Shown: positions 44,901 through 59,900, counted from the stretch's first letter. The stretch: 64,000 bases of DNA from Bedellia somnulentella (GCA_963576735.1 OY755176.1:17531423-17595422), one strand, 5' to 3'. Notes: a model not told the origin generated them from the sequence alone. Made by a program: numbers and translations.

Positions 44901-47900
44901 TGCCGTTGATGCCGTGACCCTGGAGTGGGTACGGGGCTGGGATTGGGACAGTTAAATCTGGAGCCCAGTTCTAGAAGTTGCCGAACTCTTCGCGCAGAAG
45001 GTGAACTCGTGGGTCCAAGATGTTGGGAGGAGAGAGATCTTGCTGGAAGATGGCGCGGTCTTTCCATGCGACTGGAACGTGCAAGACCTAACGTAGATCC
45101 AAATCTGCTTGAATTCTCCAACTAAAATAAGATTATAAAATGTTATAATTTTTAATTTTAGGTTGGATACGTAGAATATTACATAAAACAAAAAAAACAA
45201 ACCAAATCATATTTATGTATTTGCTCACAAAAACATATTTTAAAATGATGCCGTCATGGAAAAATATAGTATATGATAACCATACATTCACATACTTCAA
45301 TGTTTTTATACCTATAAAATTCAATACAATGATAGAGTTTTTTCTTGTTTCGGAGTGCCAATTGCTATGGAAGTATATTTTACAAAGAATATTATCACCG
45401 AAATAAAACTCGTTGTAATATAAATAATTAATCTGCATAAAATATTTATATTACAACCGATGTATAATTTTGTATCTTCTGTGTAACAATTGGTAGAAAT
45501 TTAATAGGTCAAGAACATCTCTGTATTTTTCTCTTAATTGAAATATTGTGTACCGTTTGTTTCTCAATTAAATAAATAAATGGAAAACATAACTACTAAA
45601 CCCACTCAGAAATGTAAGTACGCATTCTGATGTTCTTATTTAGTTCAATTACTTAAAGTGCGTAGATGAGTAATGTACTGCTATATAGTATGTAGTATTT
45701 GCCGTGTAGTGTCGGCTTAGAATAACACTACCCTATTTCTACCCGCGGGTGATCGTAAGAGGCTACTAAGGGTACAGGGGCTTTTTAAGTTATTTTTGGG
45801 CGACGTGGTTGGAGACCCGTCACCGAAAACATTTTATTATTACCATCTTATCCCAAATCAACTTCCAAAGGTGGCTGAGGAATTTCTCATTCCAAAGCTC
45901 TGGCTACCCCGTTAAGTGATTTCGAGCCGTGATTATATGTTTGTATGTGTGTATGTATGTATGAGTAATGTTTTGTAATGAACTACTCACATTATTAAGT
46001 GCGTCGTGTATATTTTCTGCTGAGAAGTGCGTTGGAAGCCGTGGTCTCAGCGACTCGTACAGAGCCGAGGTGGAAGGAGCTCGAGACAGCCAAGCCCGAT
46101 ATTCGTCTGATGTGAATACTGATGGAGATGAAGTTAAACGACCTGAAATTAGTTACATGAATATATCAGATGTTCCTATAACCTTAAGTTAACTAAGAGA
46201 TTTATTCATTTTGTAATAAATTGCGTTCATTAAAAAAATATTTTTAAATCTAATATCATTATTCATTATTCATCTAGTAAAAAATGATACGAACAAATAT
46301 TTTTAAATTTACTTTTACTACTTTATGACATTATTAAAAGTATAAGCATAAGCATAATAAGCATAAACGTTCACGCCGAATATCCCCGAAGGGGTTGGCA
46401 GAGGTACTAATACTTCTGAACATCACGTGACTTTGTCACCTGGTGTTCAGAGTACCCACGTTTTGCATGGACAGTGTACTCACGTGATAGGGGGCAGGCC
46501 TATCGCCGTTTTGTACGAATACACTGTCACATGACTAAGTACAACTCAGCCATGTGGGTTTCCTCACGATGTTTTCCCTCACCGTTAACAACCATGATAA
46601 ATTAACCACACATATGTCTTTAGAAAAGACAAATTGGTGTAGGCCCGACCCAGGATTTGAACACTAGTCGTTTGCACGATAACCGAGTGTTCTACCCACT
46701 GGGCTATCACGGTTGCTATTATTAAAAGTATGCGTGGAATATCGATAAATCTTCTCAAATCGCACAATACGTTGTACCCATCTATACCCTAGTGTAATTT
46801 ACGTTTGAATATTTCAGAGTACTTATATATTATGATTAATTTTAGAATAGTTAATAATATGTTACCTCTGGAAGAACGAAGATCAAGACGCGAAGACAAT
46901 GGTTCAGGTTCGTCTTGGAGGACGCTGCCTGCTCTTCTACTCAAACCCAACCTGGAAACCACCACATCGTTAATACCATTTTTGATTTCAATTTTATACT
47001 ACTAAACACAGCCGTGCATCGTAATGCAACATAGATCTACACTTTACACATAAATGTATATTTAACGGTTTATGTGTTTTTATTTCATCGCTTTTCGCTG
47101 TGAATAGTTTCTTTGACTAAGGTATTTTATATTTTTTTCTTCGATGGGGCTAAGTTTTAGAACTAGAACTAGCTAAGTGTTAGTTTAAGAACTGCTAGCA
47201 GTAATGAAACTAAAAGAACATTTTAGTTAACCCTACAGTTTTAAGTTTTTCCTGTTTAGGAAATATTAAGAATTAAATGTAACCAGCTTTATGAATTGAA
47301 ATAGATGTGAATTTAAAAGTAAGAGATAGTCTTGTATATAATATAGAAATTAGCTGTGTAGTGTCGGCTTAGAATAGCACTACCCCATTTCTTCCGGTGG
47401 GTGTACGTAAGAGGCGACTAACGGTATTGGGGCTTTTTAAGGGACTTTTGGGCGATGCGGTTGGAGACCCATCACCAACAACCTTTATTCTACCATCTTT
47501 TCCCCACTCAACTTCCAAAAGTGGCTGAGAAATTTCTATTTTCTCAGCTCTGGCTACCCCTTTTAGGGATATATAACCGTGAGTATATGTATGTATGTAT
47601 GTAAGAATTAAATGTAACCAGCTTTATGAATGAAAATAGATGTGAATTTAAAAGTAAGAGACAGTCTTGTATATAATATAGAATAATATTTATGAACTTT
47701 TTAATGCAAAAATAAGTAAATACCTTTGCCCAGTTCCTCGAACATCCCTTGGTAATGAATTAAACTTCGATCCAATATCTCTTCCAAGCGTGCTACTCCT
47801 GTATCCACTCAACCCAGAATAGTATGGAGTTCTCGTTGGAGCCGTTGCTTCTGTATCGGAAGAATAATCCAAGCTCTTATTTCTTCTTGAAGTTCCAAAT

Positions 47901-50900
47901 TTAGAGCTGTATCCTGGGCCACCCCAACTTGAGCCAGTAAAGCCGAGTCCTAATCCAGACGTCATACCAGCTCCGGTTAATCCACTGTCAAGTCCTGTTC
48001 CGGACATTCCAGTATGCCCAAGACCAGAGCCAACCAAACTTGAACCAGTGAGACCGCTGAGTCCAGTTGTTGATAGACCTGATGGTAGTCCTTGTCCGGT
48101 GAGAGTAGATCTAGCGAGACCAGCCCCAGACAGACCAGAGCTAGTTAGACCAGCGCCGGTCAGACCAGTGCCAGCCATCCCGACACCGCCGTATCTTTGA
48201 TTATATCTTGATAACGTTGCAGCTGGAAATAACAAAACCTTTGTATTTTCTGTCAAATCTCAAAAATATTAAAATCATTCAAAGGGTCTGGCAGGCTAAG
48301 GAAGGAGCAGTGGCCACTGTGAGATTTTCCGATTTTTTTTCACACGTTTGTTTGCTACCATTTAACTAGGCAACACTCCAATTTAGAGCCGGCTACCATG
48401 AATACTTTCCGAGATTTTGACAAAAACGTCAAATCTGCAGACGTTATTTCAATTTTTATTTTCTCCTTAACTATAGTAGGCAGAATATTGAAACCAATCG
48501 ATTAATGTTGATAATGTAACATAAATACATTATCCATACAATGTTAATAATATAAGTTCTATTTCTTCTTACAATCATAGAGAATAACAAATGTCATTTT
48601 CTGACATATGGTGAAGTTTGTTTTTCTAACACCTACTGGGTCGGTGTTAGGATCCTAAGGGATTTTTGGACGATACGGTTGGAAACCCATCATCAACAAA
48701 CTTTATTTTACCAACTTTGCCCCATTCAACTTTCCAAAAGTGGCTGAGGAATTTCTTATTCCTTAGCTTTGGCTACCCCATTCTAGGGATTTGTGCCCGT
48801 AAGTATATGTATGTAAAATTCATAACTTACTGCCAGAAGCAGCCGATGCTTTCATACTAGATCGCAATAAAGTGTGTCGACCGAAATCAGAATGCGTTTC
48901 CGCCCTCGGCAGTTGCTGCTCAGATCCAGATCTCGGTACTCTTCCACCAAAACGTGTGCTGAAATAGAAATTTAAATATATACGTTTATAGTACTAAGCT
49001 TGGAAAAAAACTTAGGTTTTACGTGGTGCGTTACGAGAAGAAAGACAACAATATGATTTGTGGGTGATGTAGTTGAAAATGATAACTGCGATACAGTATA
49101 TTTTTTTTGTGAAAATGGTTGAGTTATTAGTGATTTATATTTAATGAGGGAGACACATTTTTACTTTTTGGTGCTCCTCCTGTATCATTCTTTGGGTTTC
49201 CACAAAGAAAGTCTTAAATCAAATGTTTATTCGGATTACATGATGTACAATAATATTTTTATTACTTGTTGTTAACTACAAAGAAACTCTTTTAAATTCG
49301 TATGTGTGTGTCCGTATATTAATATCCATAATAACACTTACCTTCCAGTCTCACTAGGATAGTACGAATGCACCTTCTCAGCCAGGCTGTCCAGGGTGTT
49401 GGGGTAGGACCTCTCGAACGGCGTGAAGTGCTGCACGCTTCCTGACTTCGGCTGCTCCGTTATCACCGGGGGCGGCGGTCTGTAACTATTACGATGTGCT
49501 TTAAGAAAGAAAGATAGAGAAACATGTATCTGCTATACAGTTTTTACTTATGCAAGGAATTAATAATAAACTCTGCAATCCCGTCGCGCTAGTGCTGAAA
49601 TCACTGAGTAATAAACGAAATACAATAAAGCAATCAAAAAGAGAGACAAGAAGATTTTTAGTTACAGTTCCTGAGTTTTTTCTTTAACATGATCTTTATT
49701 TAAGAGTACGTTGTATGTACATACATACACAAACTCACAGCTATAAATACCCAAAAAAAGATTAGCCAGAGCTTCAGACATACAATTCCGCAAACATTTA
49801 AGTAGAATAGGAAAAAGATTTATCAATAAAGTTGATGGGCTCCAACCTCATGGCCTAACAATAAATTTATTTATTTATTTTTACATAACATAACCATTAC
49901 AGGCATAGCCCAATGCGATTATATTAAACTTAAACATCTATTAAATATCTACTACAAAATACCTATCACATATATTAACATTATTATAATTGAACCTAAT
50001 AAGTATGAAATAGTTTGGCTAAATCTTCTCATTTCCTCTTTTACACATTGAAACATCAATTTTTTCATAACATAAGTAATACAATGAAGATTCTGTAAAG
50101 TCAGCCAGCGAACATGAGAATAAATCTATGCGATCGGCAATCTGGTTCAAAGATCGTAACGCTCGCGCAAAAGCACTCTCAAACAAGAGATTGGTCCGTG
50201 AAGATGGAACTACCAGTAGACGACCCCAGCGCCGCCTTAATGTATTACTATGTACCATTAATTTTAGTTTGAACAGGATAGTGGGGTTAATAATTATTCC
50301 TCTTAAAACCTTTAATAAGTAAACTTACAAAGTTAAATCCCTTCTCACTTCCAACTTGTTGTACCCTACCATACCCAAAATGAATTATTAGAGCAATACC
50401 CTTAATTGCATCTTACGAACACCGACGCGAAGAACTGAGGTAGGACTACTATCTAAGGCGACCAGACAACTTAATAATCACATTTACTAAAATGATTATA
50501 AATAGCAATGTATTACCTCCAATTATGGTCGGGCTGCCGCGAGTTGTAGTAGAGGTCCATGGCGGCGCTGTCGGGCGACATCGCGCCGAGCTGCAGCCGC
50601 CGCTCCTCGCGCCCGTCGCCGCCCGCGCGCACGCCGCCGCGCAGCGTGCCGTGTCTGGGGAGCAGGTCATGTGTTATTTTATAACATAACATAAACGTTC
50701 ACGCCGAATATCCCCGAAGGGGTTGGCAGAGGTACGAATACTTCTGAACATCACGTGACTTTGTCACCTGGTGTTCAGAGTACCCACGTTTTGCATGGAC
50801 AGTGTACTCACGTGATAGGGGGCAGGCCTATCGCCGTTTTGTACGAATACACTGTCACATGACTAAGTACAACTCAGCCCTGTGGGTTTCCTCACGATGT

Positions 50901-53900
50901 TTTCCCTCACCGTTGACAACCATGATAAATTAACCACACATATGTCTTTAGAAAAGACAAATTGGTGTAGGCCCGACCCAGGATTTGAACACTAGTCGTT
51001 TGCACGATAACCGAGTGTTCTACCCACTGGGCTATCACGGTTTAGTGTATAGTTTTAAATATTAAAAATTTCTTTTAGAAAAACCGCCAACAAAAATGAA
51101 AAAATGTAACAACTTTGTCCTACGTTCTTACTTAAGTGTAACAATTATGAAATATACCTATGTGATAAAAAGTTGACGATAAACAATGCAGTTTAATGCG
51201 TAAACCCGAACCAAAAAAGTTTTGCTCTATCGTGTCCTTAAAATTTGCATGGATGGCTAGAGCACTGAACCTGCTCTTTCTATTGACTTTTTATTTATTA
51301 CATAAAGTTAATAAGTTATCAAAGCGAAACTTACTGCGAGTAAAGTCCGTCAACTCGATCTCTCTCCTCATCATCCCTGCAATCCCGTTTGAGCACCACC
51401 ACCGGCGGCGGCTTGTGTTCCGACCGCGGCAGGGACGGCGAGCCGGGGCCGGATTTACCTGAAATGCGAGCAATTATATTAGATTAGGTTACATTAATGC
51501 AAACTAGTGTTGTGAGTGTATGCATGTATGGAAGTGCAATGATATCAGGTGTATCTCTTGATTTTATTATTTTGGACGATGCTGTTTTGTTCTGTTAGGA
51601 GTTGTATTCTATGGTTTTCAGTATGAGAAGGAGGTAAGTTATATTATTTAGTTGAATTATAATTTTTCTTCGATATTTGACCCAGAATTAAAGAATAAGA
51701 GAATTTTTAAATAATAGAGGAATGACCTATAAATCGCATACATAATCGTTAAAATTATTTAAAAAAACACAGTTCTTATTTAGCAATGATTTAATAACTA
51801 TTTATAAATAAGTTTTCGATACAGTATTCATAAATCCGACTGAGCGAAGGAAGAACAATTCTAAAAGTAAAAAATAAGCCGTATCATATATTAATTTCCT
51901 TCTACAGAACAATAAGATAGAGGAATGACCTATAAATCGTATTCATAATCGTTAAAATTATTTAAAATAAACACAGTTCTTATTAAGCAATGATTTAATA
52001 ACAATTTATAAATAAGTTTTCGATACAGTATTCATAAATTCGACTAAACGAAGGAAGAACAACTCTAAAAGTAAAAAATAAGCCGTATCATATATTAATT
52101 TCCAGTTGCCAGTTGTACTTTGGCTTTTGTACCTATATTTTTTTTTTTTAATTGTTGTTGTTTTGGGATGTACAATAAAGAGTTTTATTATTATTATTTA
52201 GGTATGACTTTTAGTTCCTCGCCTCTCCCATGGCCGAAAACGAAAATTATTATTATTATTATATAATTATTATTATTTCGAAAGACATTTTTGTTTCTCG
52301 CCTCTCCCATGGCCGAAAATGAAAATATAAATTTTAAATGGGAGAGGCGGTACTCCCCGACAAAAGCACAGTCGGTCGGGGTCAGGGAGTCAGGTTCAAG
52401 AACCGACGGACGATCCGAGCCGTATCGAGCAGCACCGCTTTCTGCATTTGTGCTGGAACCGACACGCCACAGAAATCCAACCGCCTCAAGTTGGTCGCGA
52501 TTATTATTATTATTAATTTCCTTCTACAGAACAATAAGATAATCACCTTTCCTCTGCCGCGTGCACAGCAGCAACCTCCTCGGGATGGACATGATGATGA
52601 CCACATCGTCCAGCGACATCCGCCTCACGTCCACGAGGTTCACCGCCAAGATCTCATCACCAACCTGGATATTATCAGAAATTATTAATATAGATTTTCG
52701 TTGGTTCAGAATAGCACTTTAACATAATATATTTCCATCTCTCAACTTCTAAAAGTAGCTGAGAAATGTATAATTCCAGCGCTATGGCAATCCGTTTTAA
52801 GAATTACAGATGTAGATATACTATCTTTCATACGTGGCTATAATAAGATTAATTGTAGATATAATGATTTATTGGCATTTTAGTCTCAGCAATAAATAAA
52901 ATAATAAAATAAATAAATAAAAAGATTTTATTTGCCTTTTTACACATTCAACAAAAATATCTATATAATAATACAGTGAAAAGAAGGTAAAAAAGAAGAA
53001 CTAATTAAATAACAATAAAAAAAAGACAAAATGATTACGAGCTCGGTCTAACCACTTAAAGCGGATAGCTCCGGTTTTCAGCTCTAACCAATACTTGTAA
53101 CTAAATAAAACTTAAAAACTAACTTAGAACTAAACACAGAAAATACCAGTAATATCATGAGTGTACGTTTTATTTCACCATCTATTCATCACTCAACTTC
53201 CAAAAGTGGCTGACGTATTACTCATTCTGTAGCTCTGTAGACCACGTTCTGGCATTTATAGCCATGAATATATGAACTTATGAAAGTATGCAGGTTTTAC
53301 AGCAATATTCATTTTCTACATAACATAAACGTTCACACCATTTATCCTCGAAGGGGTTGGCAGAGGTACCAATACTTCTGAACATCACATGACAGCGTTA
53401 TCTAGTGTCCAGAGAAGGTACCCACGTTTTGCATGGACAGTGTACTCACGTGATAGGGGGCAGGCCTATCGCCATTTTGTACGAATACACTGTCACATGG
53501 CTAAGTGCAACTTAATGATGGTTGATGATGGTCTTTACCTAAAATTAGTAAACGTACATACTTATTTATTTATTTTATTTTATTTGGAAGATTAACTTAG
53601 AAGTACAACTTAGCCATGTAGGTTTCCTCGCGATGTTTTCCCTCACCGTTAACAACCATGATAAATTAACCACACATATGACTTTAGAAAAGACATATTG
53701 GTGTAGTCCCGACCCGGGATTTGAACTTACGCCTGTCTGTTTTCGGGCGGGTGTGCTACCCATTGGACTATCATGTTTTTTTAATATCAGGTAGAATTGA
53801 TAAATTTTCACCTTCAAACATCCACTATTATAGACGGCGGACTCCAAGGCTATCCGTGATATGAACACTCCATCAGTCCGGCTACCTCCATCCCCTTCTC

Positions 53901-56900
53901 TGATGTAGAGACCCAAGGTCTGTCCGGGCCGCTTCACGATCTCTACCAACTGTACCACGTGGCGAGGGTCCTGAAATTAATAAATTTATTATCATATATA
54001 CAGTATTATCAGTAATTAGCTGGAAGTGTCAGCTTATTATTGAACTACCCCATTTCTTCCCATGGGTAAACGTAAGAGGCGACTAAGGGGATTGGGGCTT
54101 TTTTTGAGCGATGCGGTTTGACACCCATCACCAACTACCCTTATTTTACAATATTATCCACACACAGCATCCAAAAGTGGCTGAAAAAATTCTTATTTCG
54201 AAGTTTTGGCATATGCACGTATGTATGTTAACTAATTGAAGCTAAAGGTCCATCATCAGCCATCATTTAGTTGTATTTTTTCAAGACTCAGCTTCTTAAT
54301 GTGGCAAAGGTATTCCTGACCCAAAGTCTTGACAAAGTTAGTGATATACTTAAGTTGTGAGTCTAGAGGAAATGTATTTATATCATAGCTGTGTAATATC
54401 TGTTATAATAGATCTATCTAATTTTATCAAGTGTCGTACAAGTTATATTATAATTCCTTATTGCTATGACTTAAATTCCATTTTACGGGATACAGTGGAA
54501 TTCCGGAGATTCCATTTCGCACTGAACTGGGTCAAACTGGATAAGTGTGGTTGAATTGTTATCAATGTTCCAAGTTATTTGATAAGATTAGAATAGAATT
54601 GCAAACCAATTATTTTAGATCGTATTTAACGCATTTTACTAATACGCAACTTAGCCGTGCGTTATGTTGTTGAATAGGAGTACAACTGTTTTTGACAAGC
54701 CTAATTGGTCTGCGTTACTTAACCAAATTAACTAAACTACTTGTATTATTTTTATCGATGTTTTTTTTGTCTCGCTAACAACGTGTTGCGGCACAGATCT
54801 TTGAGATTGGTAAAGTGATTTGAGACCGATGAGGATGAACAAGCGTGTATTACGTGTGTTAACGCCCACGTAGTTATCAAAAGAAGGGTATAGGTGAAGA
54901 TTATGCATGTAGTTAATAAAATTAAAAATAAGTAAATATTTACTATATAAAATGTTACGATCTTACCTGTAGTGAAAAGAACTTCTTAGCCGCCTCTACG
55001 TTATTTCTGCCAATCTGCCTCAGCTCCAATATCCTCACTATCATCTCGCCGCGACGATCCACCGCCTTTAGAACATAATTATTAATAAGTTGTACACATA
55101 CTTAGGCCGGGTACACGGATAAAAAATGGCCGTAAAATACTATATGGTAATACAATGGCACTGTAAAAGGGAAGTTGAAATTAAACTTATATTTCATTAA
55201 TATCAGGTCATCAAATATTACTCATTACTTCCAAGTTAATTATTACAAACACATCATCATCTTATAACCTATATTTTACAATCTATTCCCTTTGAAACTT
55301 CTAAAAGTGGCTAAAGGATTTCGAATCTTGAAGCTCCGTTTACCTCTCTTCGGGATCTATAGCCGTGAGTATGCGCAGTTATTTAAATATTTCGAAACAC
55401 ATCGCTGCATTGACTCGCTATTCAATTCAAGGAATTCACTGTATATAAAGTTTTTAAAGCACTTTTTTAACTTAATCTTTTTGTTCATGAAAACCTCATG
55501 TGGGGATTATCCCGCCTGTGTCGAAATTTTTCTTTCCTTTATTTATTCTTTATTCTTTATTTATTTGCACTTTTTTAACGCTCTTAAAAATCAAATACAC
55601 TTGAAATTGGATCACACCCATTATTTAGGTTACGCCACACAATTCCTTTTTTATAGCCAATTTATTAAGTCCTGTTACAGTATGTCAGATACGTAAATTC
55701 TGCAAGTGAAAATAACATTGCATTGATATTCGGTGGATAAACGACCTTGCTAGCTTAGTCTTGTAGAAACACTTTCTGTTTTGAATAACTTAAATACAAT
55801 ATTCCATTTTTTTCAGAAATCTAACAGCGCATTAAATATTATATTTAAGTTGACTTCATTTAATTTTTAATTTGTTGTGTATTGCTGGCTTAGAATGTCA
55901 CTATTCTACCCACGGGTGTCATAAGAAGTGACTAAGGGTATGGGGCATTGTTATGTGGTTTTTGGGCGTTGCGGTTGGAGACCCATCACCAAGGATACCT
56001 TACTTCTACCATCTTGTCCCCTATCAACTTCCAAATGTGGCTGAAGAGTTTCTAGCTCTGAAGTTCTGGCTAGCCCTTTTTGGGATTTATGGCCGTGAGT
56101 ATATGTATGTTCATTTAGTTGCAAACGTTACGTCATAGATGCGTCATGCGAGAATAGTGTAAGATTTATCCTCTTACAGCTCAATAGCCACCACCACCCA
56201 CGTAATTGACGTGTTTGTTTTATATAGCATCTATCAATAAGTACCAGCCATGGTTTATAATTATTTTGATCAACGTAGCTGGCAAACATAGATATGCTGA
56301 TAAATTCGTTGAATTAAAATAAAGAAAAGTTATTTTTGAAATAAATATAGTCTATTTAATATGTTATTAATTTTTTTTGTTAAATTGTTCTAGGGTAAGA
56401 CGCTGGTAAAATTATTTATTCTGCAGATACTTAGAATTAAATCTTCTTAGGATAAAGGAACGCGTAAATAAATGTTTGTAGATATACCTATTATTTAAAA
56501 TTGCAGTAGAGATGAGGTCCCTCAGAAAACTGTGTAATGTAACGATGCGTGATCGTGTGAGAAATGACGTGATTCGTGAAAGGTGTGGCGTAAAAGATGA
56601 TATTGTAAAAAAGATAGAAAAAGGAATGTTGAGATGGTTTGGACACATAGAGAGGATGGTTCACAGTAAATTGGTGAAAGAGATCTATAAAGCCAATGTG
56701 GAAGGTAATGTGAGTAGAGGATGACCACGGAGGACACCTCCTCACAGCCAGTTGGCAGACTAACGACTACTACCATGATAGTAGCCGGGACCGACGGCTT
56801 AACGTGCCCTCCGAAGCACAGAATCATCTTAATTTTCGGATAATCCGGTGATTCCTGGCCTGCAATATACATTCAAACTGGGTTCAATCTTACAAATTAA

Positions 56901-59900
56901 ATTTGTAAAGTTACCACCCCCCCGGGAATCGAACCCGAGACCTCCGTACTTGAAACCAAGCGCTCAACCGTGAGACCACGGAGGCATTCACGGAGGACAC
57001 ACCTCGACCAAATAGAGAGTATGCTCAAACAGCCCGGCGTCCGAAGTATGAAGAATAAAAGAGCATGCATGAAAATATGGATGTAAATGAAACTAGAAAG
57101 GTTTGCTGAGATCGTACAAAGTGGCGATCTATAGTCTCTGCCTACCCCAATGGGATATAATGGTATGAGTATGTAAGACTTCTTTGACTTGGGCCACTTT
57201 ATATTAATAAAGTTGCTAAGCTTTATTAATTATTATTTTTATGAATCTTTCCTTATTGTTTAGTTTTGGGTCTAACAAACCTATTTCGAAAATCATGAAA
57301 AGCTAAATATTATCCGTGGATGTAAAATAACGTGGGTACTCTGAACACCAGGTGACAAAGTCACGTGATGTTCAGAAGTATTAATACCTCTGCCAACCCC
57401 TTCGGGAATATTCGGCGTGAACGTTTATGTTATGTTATGTTATGTAAAATATCTATCGTAGTAGAATTCAAATGGTTCACTATGACAGATGAAAGTGATA
57501 AATAAAAAAGGTAAGATAGTCACCTCAAGTGCTGCAGCTGTGGTGGCGTCATGGTCGTTTTCCACCAACTCGATCTGCCTGAATATTTCATTGCTGACTC
57601 CAGAAACCTGCCAACAAAAAATCATATTGATGAACGAGTACAATATAAATGCATATTATACTTATAATACTAGCTGACCCGACAAACTTTGTTTCGCCAT
57701 ATAAATTATTTCTAAAGATTTTTTAGTCTATTAAATAAAAATTAAATGTTTGGGGTATGTAGGAGGTAGGAAACGCAAACACTACTTAAACGTGTAAAAG
57801 AAATAAAGGATAGAAGAATTTTGCGCTGGCAGCCATTGACACGGTGGCTTAATTGGCAGAGCGTCGGGGCGTATACCCAAAGCCGCGGGTTCGATTCCCG
57901 CCTGTTCGAAATTTTTCTTTTCTTTATTTATTCTTTATTTATTGGTACAAAAGTGGCGATCGATAGTCTCTGCCTACTCCAATGGGAACTAACGGTGTGA
58001 GAATATGTATGTATGTATATGTTATTGGTAATTATCCCCACATGAGGTTTTCATGAACAAAAAGATTTTAATCCCTTATCATTTAGGATTTAAAAATAGC
58101 TACAAACATATTCTCAGACCTACCGAATGCGTATGCAAAATGACACTTAAATTGGTTCAGCCGTCTCTTAGGATTTTGTTGACAAACTTCACGTGTCACA
58201 GGCGTGTATTTTTTAATTAGATTTAAACAAGATGGCAACCAAGATTTATCAGTGGCGATAGGCCTGCCCCCTATTACGTAAGCAAAACGTGGGTACTGTG
58301 ATCACCAGGTGACGATTTCAAGTGATGTTCAGAAGTATTAGTAACTCTGCCCTCTTCGGGGATATATGGATATGGCTCAAGTGAAAGTTTTTTGAGATTT
58401 TTGAGGTAAAGATATATTTATACATGGTGGACGGATAGAATTCGTAGAAAAATTTTACTTATTCATCAAATAAAATTTTAGCTGCGTCCATTCATCAGAC
58501 TGCTATACTTGACCATCGTTAATGATAAGATATAGTACAATGCACCTATGGTTAGGCATAGTTAATGCCAACGACTAACTTGTAAGACTAAGAGACAATC
58601 ATCTATATTTAACATGCTGAAGACAACTCTGAGAAGGGTTCAAACCCGCAACCTTCGAATCTAGAAGCTGGAGAAGATCACCCTACCACTGGACTACTGA
58701 CGACTTCCATTAATTGGGGGATATATTGGGGACTCTTTTGTCCAGCTATCTAGGATGACCGTCCTAAATAAATCTGTCATAGTGACTACAGCCGCGATCG
58801 GAATTATTTAAGTTTTCAAATAATATCCTATTATATCAGCGTCCCTACCTCCCTTTTTTTTATTAACACGCTTTTATTAGGTCGACCTGTATGTATGTAA
58901 CTATGTAATCAAATCTAAGAAAACTAATTTAACCATCTTCTAAAGGTCATAGCGTTATGAAAATTGGCAGTTGTATGTGATTTCGATGACAATACAATAA
59001 TATGGTACTGTCGAGCTGATCTGATGATGGAGCCGGAAGATATGAACTGGAACTTCATGATGGATGATCGTATCATAGCCGTGTTTGGACTTGTTAAAAA
59101 GGTCTTGTAATGAACGTTGACCATAATTAGGTTTCAAGGTCTGATGATGAAGCCGGAAGGTAGGCACTAGCATTCCATGATGAAATATCGTAGCATAGCC
59201 GTGTTTGGACTTGTTAGAAAGGTCTTGTAATGAACCTTGACCACGATTAGGTTTCAAGGTCTGAATACAATAATATGGTACTGTCGAGCTCATCTGATGA
59301 TGGAGCCAAAAGATATTAACTGGAACTTCATGATGGATGATCGTATCATAGCCGTGTTTGGACTTGTTAAAAAGGTCTTGTAATGAAGGTTGACCATAAT
59401 TAGGTTTCAAGGTCTGATGATGAAGCCGGAAGGTAGGCACTAGCATTCCATGATGAAATATCGTAGCATAGCCGTGTTTGGACTTGTTAGAAAGGTCTTG
59501 TAATGAACCTTGACCACGATTAGGTTTCAAGGTCTGAATACAATAATATGGTACTGTCGAGCTCATCTGATGATGGAGCCAAAAGATATTAACTGGAACT
59601 TAATGATGGATGATCGTATTATAGCCGTATTTTATAAATGTTTAAGATATGCCATTAGCAAAGACTAAAAAGCATAAAATAAATAAATAGTTTAAAAAAC
59701 ACTAAAAAACACGCTTTTTAAGTGCACTTAAAAGTCAAAATTAAATTATACGGGTCGTTCAAGTTGTCTCTATTTCTGGGCTGAAGTGTAAACTATGTGC
59801 TTTTAATTATAATATTTGATTGTAAAAGCGTGGGGCGCTGGAGCAGGAAAAACTTTCTTGTAAACAAATACACGAACAAGAACTCTACATTTTGCCACTG

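Noticed and set aside
49486..49498. Exon 8 starting at the ttaaag acceptor (49,498)
   Set aside because: In the required phase it reads into two stops.
57838..57908. Functional tRNA gene
   Set aside because: The acceptor stem is broken by a 1-nt loss, the anticodon stem has a mismatch, and a SINE-like T-rich tail follows.
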